From Streptosporangium saharense (lineage in GTDB: Bacteria > Actinomycetota > Actinomycetes > Streptosporangiales > Streptosporangiaceae), in assembly GCF_014203715.1 (NCBI RefSeq), contig NZ_JACHJP010000007.1, forward strand, positions 186,001-250,000: a stretch of DNA of 64,000 bases, read 5' to 3'. The notes under the pieces were generated by a model. It was not told where the DNA came from, searched no databases, and worked only from the letters and a program-made list of their open reading frames with translations. Position 1 is the stretch's first letter; each line of letters opens with the position of its first letter. Below are positions 28,210 through 36,200 of this stretch, piece by piece. A program made the position numbers and the translations under genes.

Positions 28210-29547
28210 TCAGGTGATCACCGGGGGGATGACGTCGCCACGGGAGTTCCAGACGTCGTGGTCCTCCGACAGCCAGGTCGTGCGCTCCTGGCCCTGCTCC
28301 TCGGACTCACCGCCCACCCCGCCGCCCATCGGCATGAGCGGCATCATCGACGCGCCGCCCCTGCCCGTCGCGGACAGTCCGCCCGGTACGGCTCCCGCGA
28401 TTCCGCTGGTTCCGCCGACTCCGTAGCCGGGGCCGCCGATCACCGTGGGGGCGAGGGGCGGGCCCGACGTCGTGACCGGGGTGACGGGCAGGACCGTGGG
28501 CTGCTGGATCGTGGGCGGCGCGACCGTGTTGGTGGGGACGAAGCTCGCGACCTCGGTCGATCCCGGGCTGTGGGTGGTGCTGACGCCGTCGAAGGTGGTC
28601 TCGTTCCCACCGATCACGGGCGGGGCCGTACCGTCCGCGCCGGAGCCCGAGCCGGTTCCGGGGCCGGTTCCCGGAGCGGAGCCGTCCGTGCCACCCGGGG
28701 CACCGGGGTTGCCCGGGCCGGACGATCCCGGGTCTCCCGGGTTTCCCGGGTTTCCCGGGGAGCCGGTGCCCGGGTTGCTCGGATTGCCCGGGTCGCTCGG
28801 ATTGTTTGGGTTGTTCGGGTTACCGGGATGACCGTTCGAGCCGCCGTCGGTGCCGCCGGGGCCGTGCGAGCCGTTGCCGGTGGGGTCGCCCGCCGACGAG
28901 CCGCCTCCCTGCCAGGGCCCGACGTCCGTCCGCGAGGTGCTCCCGTTGCCCCGCGATCCGGTCGGCTGCCCCACCGAGGAGTAGTTCGTGTTCGTGTAGC
29001 CACCGGTTCCCTGCGGCTCGGCGGCGGCGGGAAGGGTGTAGGTGAACTCCTCGGGGATCTTCGCGTAGAGATCGACGATCTGCCCGTTGAGCTTCTTCAG
29101 GAGGTCGCGCGCCGCGGTCGTCCCGTCCGCCTCGGGCGGCTGCGGGCCAACCTTCAGCGCCTCGGCGCGCGTCGTGCGCAGCTTCCCGATCTCCTCGCGT
29201 GCCTCGGGCAGGTGGACACCGCCGTACAGCCGCAGGACGGTGCCGACCTCCTTCATCACGGCGGCCAGCTCGGTGCCCGTCGTGTGCAGCATGCGCAGCG
29301 CCTTGTGCGTCTCGACGGCGGCCGGGCCGCCCCAGACCCCGGCGAGCTTGGCCGCGTTGCGCTCGATGGCGCCGGTGACGAGTTCGAGGGTGGCGGCCCC
29401 CTTGGCGAAGCCGAAGCCCGCGTTCTCGATGTCGGCGGGCGAGGTGTTCGCGAGCCAGTTGTCGATCGCCGGGAAGGGATCGACAACCTCCCCCTGGACG
29501 GGCGCCGCGGCCGAGCGGACCCGCACGGTTCGTTTCTGGGTGTCCAC
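28210..29547 (-). CDS. Large WXG-like T7SS protein with Gly-rich region and conserved C-terminal tail (B)
   Basis: A 445-residue protein. The N-terminal ~200 residues carry a WXG-type motif (KLAGVWGGPAAVETHKALRM) in helical surroundings (FPAIDNWLANTSPADIENAG, ELAAVMKEVGTVLRLYGG), related to the 26360 protein. A Gly/Asn/Pro-rich middle follows (GNPNNPNNPSDPGNPSNPG type) and then the tail TTWLSEDHDVWNSRGDVIPP-VIT. GTG 29547 has GGGGGAGCA upstream; a longer frame reaching 29745 is rejected because it overlaps the previous gene. Likely a secreted client of the T7SS. Confidence 0.78.
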   Translation of the reverse strand: MDTQKRTVRVRSAAAPVQGEVVDPFPAIDNWLANTSPADIENAGFGFAKGAATLELVTGAIERNAAKLAGVWGGPAAVETHKALRMLHTTGTELAAVMKEVGTVLRLYGGVHLPEAREEIGKLRTTRAEALKVGPQPPEADGTTAARDLLKKLNGQIVDLYAKIPEEFTYTLPAAAEPQGTGGYTNTNYSSVGQPTGSRGNGSTSRTDVGPWQGGGSSAGDPTGNGSHGPGGTDGGSNGHPGNPNNPNNPSDPGNPSNPGTGSPGNPGNPGDPGSSGPGNPGAPGGTDGSAPGTGPGTGSGSGADGTAPPVIGGNETTFDGVSTTHSPGSTEVASFVPTNTVAPPTIQQPTVLPVTPVTTSGPPLAPTVIGGPGYGVGGTSGIAGAVPGGLSATGRGGASMMPLMPMGGGVGGESEEQGQERTTWLSEDHDVWNSRGDVIPPVIT

Positions 29548-29558
29548 TGCTCCCCCTG

Positions 29559-29945
29559 TCACCCGTTCCCGGCGCCACCGGCGGCGTTGGCGCCGTCGTA
29601 CTCTTTCGCGCTCGCCCTGATCGCCTTGATGACCTCGTTGTACTGGGCGACGAACTCCGCGTAGACCTGGGCGAGAACCGCGATCCTGCCGTCCGTCGCG
29701 GCCCCCGCGGCGACCGTCTTGCCGAACGTCCGCGCGGCGGGCCACTCACCGACCTCGTGGCCGCTCAGGTTCCCGCTGGTCTCGACGCTGGCCGCCGACC
29801 CCGTCGTGTAGCCCTCGGAGAACGCGGGGGCGGTGAACCCCGGGACGTAGTCCTCAAGCTCCTGCGCGACCTTCCTCATCTGGAAGGTGTCGAACTCGGT
29901 GACGTTCGCCACGTCGTCCAGACTCGGCCACTCCGATGCGCTCAT
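29559..29945 (-). CDS. Small T7SS-locus protein paired with the 28210 gene
   Basis: A 128-residue helical protein (WPSLDDVANVTEFDTFQMRK at the start; ATDGRIAVLAQVYAEFVAQY and KAIRASAKEYDGANAAGG at the end). The AKEYDGA tail parallels AKSYDGA in the 27708 protein, so the two are likely paralogues. ATG 29945 has CCGAGGAGAGGC upstream. It lies 11 bp from its large partner. No domain recognised. Confidence 0.72.
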   Translation of the reverse strand: MSASEWPSLDDVANVTEFDTFQMRKVAQELEDYVPGFTAPAFSEGYTTGSAASVETSGNLSGHEVGEWPAARTFGKTVAAGAATDGRIAVLAQVYAEFVAQYNEVIKAIRASAKEYDGANAAGGAGNG

Positions 29946-30027
29946 GCCTCTCCTCGGCGTGCCCGGCGCCACCCCGGCCGTCGCGTACGGCGACGGCCAG
30001 GGGGCGTCGGCTCACACGGGAACCGTG

Positions 30028-30336
30028 TCAGCGGTTGCTCCAGATAGCCTTGTTCCGCGCCTCGGCGGCCCTGTAGTTGGCGTTGGCGGTGCCCAGGGCC
30101 TGGGCGGCCTCGTTGAGCTGGCGCCCCATCTCCTGCTCCGCGGCGTCCCAGATCTTCCTGTGCTCCTCGAAGAGGGCGCTCGCGCCACCCTGCCAGGCCG
30201 GTCCCAGCTCTGCCGCGAGCTTGGTCATGAGCTCGTCGGTCGCCGTGTCCATGGCAGTGACGACTTTGAGAAGGTTCTCCTGAACCCTCTCCATCTCTCC
30301 GAAGTTGACCTTCGTATAGTCCTCGTAGCCGGACAT
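30028..30336 (-). CDS. WXG100-family T7SS protein (EsxA/EsxB-like)
   Basis: A 102-residue protein with the classic ESX layout: helix (FGEMERVQENLLKVVTAMDT, ATDELMTKLAAELGP), the hairpin turn motif WQGG at mid-length and a second helix (ALFEEHRKIWDAAEQEMGRQ). The likely T7SS signal candidate at the end is ANYRAAEARNKAIW (a YxxxE-like pattern). Together with the 30374 gene it should form a co-secreted dimer. It follows that gene by 37 bp in the same operon. Confidence 0.92.
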   Translation of the reverse strand: MSGYEDYTKVNFGEMERVQENLLKVVTAMDTATDELMTKLAAELGPAWQGGASALFEEHRKIWDAAEQEMGRQLNEAAQALGTANANYRAAEARNKAIWSNR

Positions 30337-30373
30337 CCTGTTTTCTCCGTCCTCGTCTGCGGGTTGGGGGTCG

Positions 30374-30715
30374 TTACCTGGCGTTGGCGTTGATGAGCGC
30401 GTCGACCCGGTTCATACCGGCCTCCACGTCCTGTTCGGCCGCGGCGTAGGTGATGGAGCTCTCACCCAGGTCACGGCTCATCTTGTCCAGGTCCTCCCGC
30501 ACGAGCGCCATCTGCCTGTCCCACTCGTTCATCGCCTTCAGGAACTTGGCCGACGCCGCGCCCAACCAGCCAGAGGCCGTCAGCTCCTGCGTGGTCGTCA
30601 GGACGCCCTTGCGCAGGCCCTCGACGTACTGCGCGGTGTCCGCGGCGAGCCCACCCGCCTTCTTCATCTGCGCGGGGCTCACGCCGAGATTCCTCAGATC
30701 ATCTTCCAGCGACAT
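30374..30715 (-). CDS. WXG100-family T7SS protein, first gene of the operon
   Basis: A 113-residue protein with a mid-protein turn SGWLGAASAKFLKAM (WXG as WLG), flanked by helices (AADTAQYVEGLRKGVLTTTQ and QMALVREDLDKMSRDLGESS). The end holds YAAAEQDVEAGMNRVDAL, a YxxxE/D-like candidate export signal. It is the first gene of an eight-gene minus-strand operon running to 24435. Upstream lies an AT-rich 322-bp gap that should hold its promoter. Confidence 0.92.
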   Translation of the reverse strand: MSLEDDLRNLGVSPAQMKKAGGLAADTAQYVEGLRKGVLTTTQELTASGWLGAASAKFLKAMNEWDRQMALVREDLDKMSRDLGESSITYAAAEQDVEAGMNRVDALINANAR

Positions 30716-31037
30716 CGGTTACCTCCGTGGCGTAGGACCTGCTTGTCCGTGGTGGTGTCACGCCCCCGTGCGGACCGTACGGCCCACGCGATGCCACCCG
30801 GACGGACAGAGACGCCACACGAGCGGACAGAAAGGACTACCCCGACGAACATCATCAGACGGCATGCTAGCCATCATGGATCACATAGCTAACATGTATT
30901 TATATTACGGAAAAGTAAACATTTGGCCGCTAATGCATAAACGGGCAGGCCAGACAGGTGCGTGACTATGCCCTCACGGAAAGAAGTCAGCCGAAAATCA
31001 TCGACGTTCCGTAATTTGGAACGATGCATCCGTGACA
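30716..31037. promoter_or_regulatory. AT-rich intergenic region upstream of the T7SS operon
   Basis: No gene of convincing form lies here. The part about 30850-31030 is unusually AT-rich for this genome (many A/T runs such as ATGTATTTATATTACGG). On the minus strand it offers TTTACT and TAATAT/TATAAA-type hexamers that could serve as promoter elements for the WXG100 operon. A short inverted repeat CGTTCC (31005-31010) / GGAACG (31018-31023) is just past the end of the YbaB gene at 31038. Exact promoter placement is a guess. Confidence 0.4.
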
Positions 31038-31478
31038 TCACAGTTCGAGACGGCGCCGGATGCGATCGAGCTCCCCCATCACGTCCTGGAAGGTCCGGTC
31101 GTAGGTGGCCTCCGCCTCCTTGACCCGCCCCAGGGCCTCCTCCGGATCGTCGATCATCCGCAGCGGATTGTCCCGCTCGCCGAACGCCCCGCCCATGACC
31201 TCCTCAAGCTGTCCGCGCAGGTCCTCGGACGCCTCGTGCACGAGCGCCTTGATCCTCTCCGCGAGTTCACCCGAGCTGAGCCGCATGGCCTTGGGGTGCA
31301 GTTCGAGCTCCCGCAACCCCTCGGCGGCGTACTCGACCATGACCAGGCCGTCCTCGTCCTGGGCACGCCCGACGAGCGTGGCGATCTGCCGCTGGAGACC
31401 CTCCATTTTCAGGAATTGCGAACTGTTTCCAGCCAGCAGCTTTTCAACGTCGATATTGGCGAAGTCACCAAAAGTCAT
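31038..31478 (-). CDS. YbaB/EbfC-family protein of T7SS locus, paralogue 3
   Basis: A 146-residue protein with FLKMEGLQRQIATLVGRAQD, then the beta stretch DEDGLVMVEYAAEGLRELEL with HPKAMRLSSGELAERIKAL, and a final helix (ALGRVKEAEATYDRTFQDVM). This fits the YbaB fold, with a shorter link to the others at 19546 and 21234. It lies downstream of eccD on the same strand, separated by repeat copy 3. Three YbaB-like genes in one T7SS locus is a notable count. The role in secretion is not established. Confidence 0.8.
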   Translation of the reverse strand: MTFGDFANIDVEKLLAGNSSQFLKMEGLQRQIATLVGRAQDEDGLVMVEYAAEGLRELELHPKAMRLSSGELAERIKALVHEASEDLRGQLEEVMGGAFGERDNPLRMIDDPEEALGRVKEAEATYDRTFQDVMGELDRIRRRLEL

Positions 31479-31514
31479 GATCGCTCCCTGCTTGCTTTGC
31501 GCAGTGCTTGCTTT

Positions 31515-31667
31515 GCGACGCCTGGCGGCGTCGCGGGCTTGGGCGCCCGAAGTCGGTGACTTCCCTCGTCGCTCCTCCGCTTCGCTCCGTCACTCCTCAG
31601 TCCAGCTCACCGACGCGCCCAAGCCGGACACCCCTCACACTTGGCACCGGTACCTCCAACCCTTCAC
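31515..31667 (+). repeat. Dispersed hairpin repeat, copy 3
   Basis: Third copy of the element at 1.7-2.1 kb. The small hairpin is GCGACGCC 31515-31522 with GGCGTCGC 31527-31534. The long stem pairs 31536-31546 with 31615-31625 (GGCTTGGGCGC / GCGCCCAAGCC) and 31552-31559 with 31607-31614 (GTCGGTGA / TCACCGAC), with a 5-nt bulge at 31547-31551. It ends with GGCACCGGTACC and an AACCCTTCAC block. It fills the gap between the eccD stop (31686) and the YbaB gene (31478). Confidence 0.8.
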
Positions 31668-31685
31668 GCGCGGCGGCGTGAACTG

Positions 31686-33125
31686 TTAGCCCGCAAGGCC
31701 TCGGATCCAGGTGTAGATGTCCAGGACTCCCAAGGCCAGGGGGAAGAGGGCGACGATGAGGATGATCTCCAGGATGTCGGCGGCTCTGCCCCAGAACGGG
31801 GAGGGTTTGCTGGAGTGCAGCCACAGGCCCATGCTCGCGGGCACCAGGGCGACGCACAGCAGGCCCATCGCCACCGCCAGGGCGACGCCGCCGCCGGTTA
31901 TGGCTCTGGAGAACGCCAGTACGGCGAGGCCGAAGACGCCGGAGAGCAGCAGCCAGAGCCGCTGGCCGGTTCCCTGGAAGACGCGGGCCCGCATGAGGAG
32001 CGTCAGCGACAGCGTGATCGAGGTGGCCAGGGCGACCCAGCCGGGGTCGAAGGCCAGGTAGACCTGCGTCACCACCGAGGCCAGGCCGACCCCGGCGACG
32101 AGGCCGGTGGCGTAGCGCTGCGCCTGGGCCGTGCGCTCCAGGATGGACGGGCCGTCGATCCGCTGGTTGTCGGCCCGCAGTTCCTCGGAGTTGGTCGGCA
32201 TCGAGGGCATCGGCAGACCGGCGAACCTGAAGGCCAGCATCGGGAACAGCGGCCCGCACGCCAGCAGGACCGCGGCGGCGACCGCCCCGACCCCGGCCGG
32301 GGACGCCTGGGTGAACATCACCACGGCCGCGCAGATCGCCCCCGTCGCCGAGGCGATGGCGACGCCGAGGAAGGCCTGGACGCCGTCCGCGACGGCGAGG
32401 GTGGCGATGGTCGCGACCAGGCCCGTCGTCGCGAAGGCCGCCAGCATGTGCGCCGAGCCGAGTCCGCCCAGGCCCGTGGCGCCCGCGGGCGCGAGTAACC
32501 CGGCGAGGAAGGCGTACGGCAACGCCGCGCAGCCGATCATCGCGCCCGCGGGCGCGTCACCGACCGCCCTGGACAGCAGGCCGCCCGCGACGGTCAGCAG
32601 CAGCGCGAAGGCCCCGGCGAAGACCGCGGTGACCCGCCACGGCGGGCCGGAGAACAGCAGGACGAGCGCCCCGACGGTCAGCAGCGCGGTCGCGGCCCCG
32701 ACCCCGACCAGGCGGGTGTGCCTGGCGCCCCAGCCGCCGGGCGCCTGCCGGAAGCCGGTGGCGACGACGTCGGCCACGTCGTCGAACATCGCCGGGGGCA
32801 GCACGGCCTCGCGGGGCCGCAGGTAGAGCACCTCCCCGTCGAGCACGCCGAGCGCGCCCAGGCTCTGGCCGATGTCGAGGGGGGTTCCGCCCGGCCGTTG
32901 CAGCACCCATCCGGGGGCCGAGGCGGACTCGCCTCCCACCTCGCCCATCGCGCGCAGCAGGCCCGGCAGGACGTGCGGGAGCGGGATGTCCGCGGGCAGC
33001 GCCAGATCGGCCTTCCTGCGGGGGGCGACGATCGTGACGTGGCACAGGGGAGGCAGCGGGGCGGCGGTCTGAGCTGGGAGACCCGGTGTGACGGCCCCCT
33101 GGGGGGGCTGAGCCAGCGACCTCAC
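31686..33125 (-). CDS. eccD: T7SS core component EccD
   Basis: A 479-residue membrane protein that forms the main transmembrane chamber of ESX machines. The N-terminal ~110 residues are a ubiquitin-like domain (CHVTIVAPRRKADLALPADI, PLDIGQSLGALGVLDGEVLYL). About eleven hydrophobic helices follow, starting at LVGVGAATALLTVGALVLLF. It starts with GTG at 33125 after GGGAGGACGACC; a frame reaching 33338 runs through the eccC start region and was rejected. It is divergent from eccC with 158 bp between starts, so one control region likely serves both. Confidence 0.93.
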   Translation of the reverse strand: MRSLAQPPQGAVTPGLPAQTAAPLPPLCHVTIVAPRRKADLALPADIPLPHVLPGLLRAMGEVGGESASAPGWVLQRPGGTPLDIGQSLGALGVLDGEVLYLRPREAVLPPAMFDDVADVVATGFRQAPGGWGARHTRLVGVGAATALLTVGALVLLFSGPPWRVTAVFAGAFALLLTVAGGLLSRAVGDAPAGAMIGCAALPYAFLAGLLAPAGATGLGGLGSAHMLAAFATTGLVATIATLAVADGVQAFLGVAIASATGAICAAVVMFTQASPAGVGAVAAAVLLACGPLFPMLAFRFAGLPMPSMPTNSEELRADNQRIDGPSILERTAQAQRYATGLVAGVGLASVVTQVYLAFDPGWVALATSITLSLTLLMRARVFQGTGQRLWLLLSGVFGLAVLAFSRAITGGGVALAVAMGLLCVALVPASMGLWLHSSKPSPFWGRAADILEIILIVALFPLALGVLDIYTWIRGLAG

Positions 33126-33283
33126 GGTCGTCCTCCCTCTTGGTTGCAAGCATCGTGGAGCATCACAGAAACCACCGATATGCCGGATACGGTAGCGGGG
33201 AGAGTAGGGATCACGCGCGACATCCGTCGGCAATCGCTTCCGCCACAGATGTGCACAAACCGACCTAGGAAGGCACCTCCAGG
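33126..33283. promoter_or_regulatory. Divergent eccD/eccC control region
   Basis: A 158-bp stretch between two divergent starts must hold both promoters. I see no strong palindrome. A short AT-richer part (about 33150-33200) is the best place for promoter cores. Confidence 0.45.
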
Positions 33284-36200
33284 GTGAGCATCGTCGTCGT
33301 ACGGCGCCCCGAGCGCCGTCCCCCGCCCAAGCCCCCACGAGGTGAGATTCTGCTGGAGTCTCCCCCGGAGATCCCCGAGGTGCAGCCGCAGGGGCTGACC
33401 GGTCTGCTCACCTATCTGCCGATGGCCGCGGGCGCCGCGGGGATGGGCCTGATGTTCACCGCGGGCGGCAACGGGAACCCGATCATGTACGTGGCCAGCG
33501 GTCTGTTCGCGGTCTCCATGATGGGTATGACCGTGGGTCAGCTCGGCCGCCAGGCGGGTGAGCGCAAGAACCGGCTGAACGGGCTGCGCAGGGACTACTT
33601 CCGCTACCTCGCCCAGGTCCGCAAGAAGGTACGGCGGGCAGCCAGACAGCAGCGCGAGGCCCTTGAGTGGAGCAGCCCCTCCCCCGACTCCCTGTGGTGG
33701 GTGGCCCTCGGCCCCCGCCTCTGGGAGCGCCGTCCCCGCGACGACGACTTCGGCACCGTACGGCTCGGCACCGGCGTGCAGAAGCTCGCCATCCAGCTCA
33801 TCCCGCCGGACTCCAAGCCGGTCGAGGACCTGGACGCCCTGGCGGCGGGCGCGCTGCGCAGGTTCGTCAGGGCGCACTCGACGGTCTCCCAGCTTCCGGT
33901 CGCCGTCGCCCTGCACTCCTTCGCCCGCGTCAACCTGACCGGTGACCCGGTGGCCGTGCGCGACCTGGTCAGGGCGATGATCGCCCAGACCGCCGTCTTC
34001 CACTCCCCCGACGACATGCGGATCATGGTGTGCGCGGGCGAGGAGTGGATGGCCCAGTGGGAGTGGATCAAGTGGCTGCCCCACGCGCTGCACCCCGAGG
34101 AGACCGACGCGGCGGGCCAGGTGCGGCTGATGACCGACAACCTCGCCGAGCTCGACCGGCTGCTCGGCGGGACGCTGAAGGAGCGGGCGCGCTTCAAGCC
34201 GGGACCCTCGCCGGACGCCCTGCCGTACCACGTGCTGATCCTGGACGGGGGGCACGTGCCGCACGACTCGCAGCTCGGCACGGACGCCATCCAGGGCGTC
34301 ACCGTGATCGACCTGTCCGGCTCGGCGGGGCCGATCGAGGAGAAGAACACGCTGCGCATCGAGGTGCGTCCCGACGGGTTCTTCATGGTCAAGATCGACC
34401 ACGCGGGCAAGGTCAGCTCGACCCGGCTGGGTGACCCGGACCGGCTCGACTTCCTGCGCACCGAGGGCCTGGCCAGGCAGCTCGCCCCGCTGCGCGCCTC
34501 GACCGCCAAGGGCGGGGAGACGCAGGACGCGCTCGCGGTCAACACCTCGCTCACCGACCTGCTCGGGGTGGGCGAGCCAACCCTGCTCGACCCCGCGGTG
34601 ACCTGGCGGCCGAGGGCGGGACGCAACCGACTGCGGGTGCCGATCGGCCTCGGGGTGGACGGGCGCCTGGTCGAGCTGGACATCAAGGAGTCCGCCCAGG
34701 GCGGCATGGGGCCGCACGGCCTGGTCATCGGGGCGACCGGCTCCGGCAAGAGCGAGCTGCTGCGCACGCTCGTGCTCGGACTTGCGATCACCCACTCGTC
34801 GGAGATCCTGAACTTCGTCCTCGTCGACTTCAAGGGCGGCGCGACCTTCCTCGGCCTGGACACCCTGTCGCACGTCTCGGCGGTCATCACCAACCTTGAG
34901 GACGAGCTTCCCCTGGTCGACCGCATGTACGACGCGCTGCACGGCGAGATGGTCCGCCGCCAGGAGCTGCTGCGCTCTGCGGGCAACTACGCCTCCCTGC
35001 GCGACTACGAGCGGGCCCGCGAGCAGGGCGTGGACCTGGCGCCGATGCCGACGCTGTTCGTCGTCATCGACGAGTTCAGCGAGCTGCTGACCGCCAAGCC
35101 CGAGTTCATCGAGCTGTTCGTGATGATCGGGCGGCTCGGCCGTTCGCTCGGCGTGCACCTGCTGCTGGCCTCCCAGCGCCTTGAGGAGGGACGCCTTCGC
35201 GGCCTGGACACCCACCTGTCCTACCGGATCGGCCTGCGGACCTTCTCGGCGATGGAGAGCCGGGTCGTGCTCGGGGTGGCCGACGCCTACGAGCTGCCCT
35301 CGGCGCCGGGCAACGGCTACCTGAAGTTCGAAACGACCGGGATGACGCGGTTCAAGGCCGCCTACGTCTCCGGCCCCCACCAGCCGGACCCGATGTCCTC
35401 CGCGGCGCGCGGCGGGAGCGCGGGCCTGCGGCAGGTCGTCGAGTACGGTCCCGGCTTCGCTCCGGTCCCCGTCGTCGAGGAGCCGCCCAAGGAGCTGACG
35501 ACCGGGGAGATCCCCGTCGAGCGGGGCGCGGCCAGCCTGCTCGACCTGGTGGTCGGCAGACTCACCGGTCAGGGACCGGCCGCGCACCGGATCTGGCTGC
35601 CGCCGCTCGGCGACCCGCCGACCCTGGCCCACCTGCTCCCGCAGCTCTCGGTCACCCCGCAGCTCGGGCTGAGCACGCCGAGCTGGGCGGGCCGGGGCAG
35701 GCTGCACGCCGCCATCGGCGTCATCGACAAGCCCTTCGAGCAGCGCAGCGACCCGTTCTGGCTGGATCTGTCGGGCGCGGCGGGCCACGTCGGCCTCGTC
35801 GGCGGCACGCAGAGCGGCAAGAGCACGGTCCTGCGCACGCTGATCACCGGCATGGCGCTCACCCACACCCCGCGCGAGGCGCAGTTCTACTGCCTGGACT
35901 TCGGCGGTGGCTCGCTGGCCGCGCTTGAGGCGCTGCCACACGTGGGCGGGGTGGCCAGCCGCCTGGACGGGGACCGGGTGCGCCGTACGGTCGCCGAGGT
36001 CGCCGCGCTGCTCCAGCGGCGCGAGCGTGACTTCGCCGAGCAGGGCATCGACTCGATCACCGCCTACCGGCAGCGGCTCGCCGACGGCGCGGAGGGCGAC
36101 GGCTACGGCGACGTGTTCCTCGTCGTGGACGGCTGGCTCACGGTCAGGCAGGACTTCGAGTCGCTCGAACCCGTCATCACCGACCTGGCCGCCCGCGGCC

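Noticed and set aside
28210..29547. Gly/Asn/Pro-rich region as a collagen-like or PE_PGRS protein
   Set aside because: The low-complexity part is short, lacks regular GXY triplets throughout, and the N-terminal WXG-like domain and conserved tail fit a T7SS client better.
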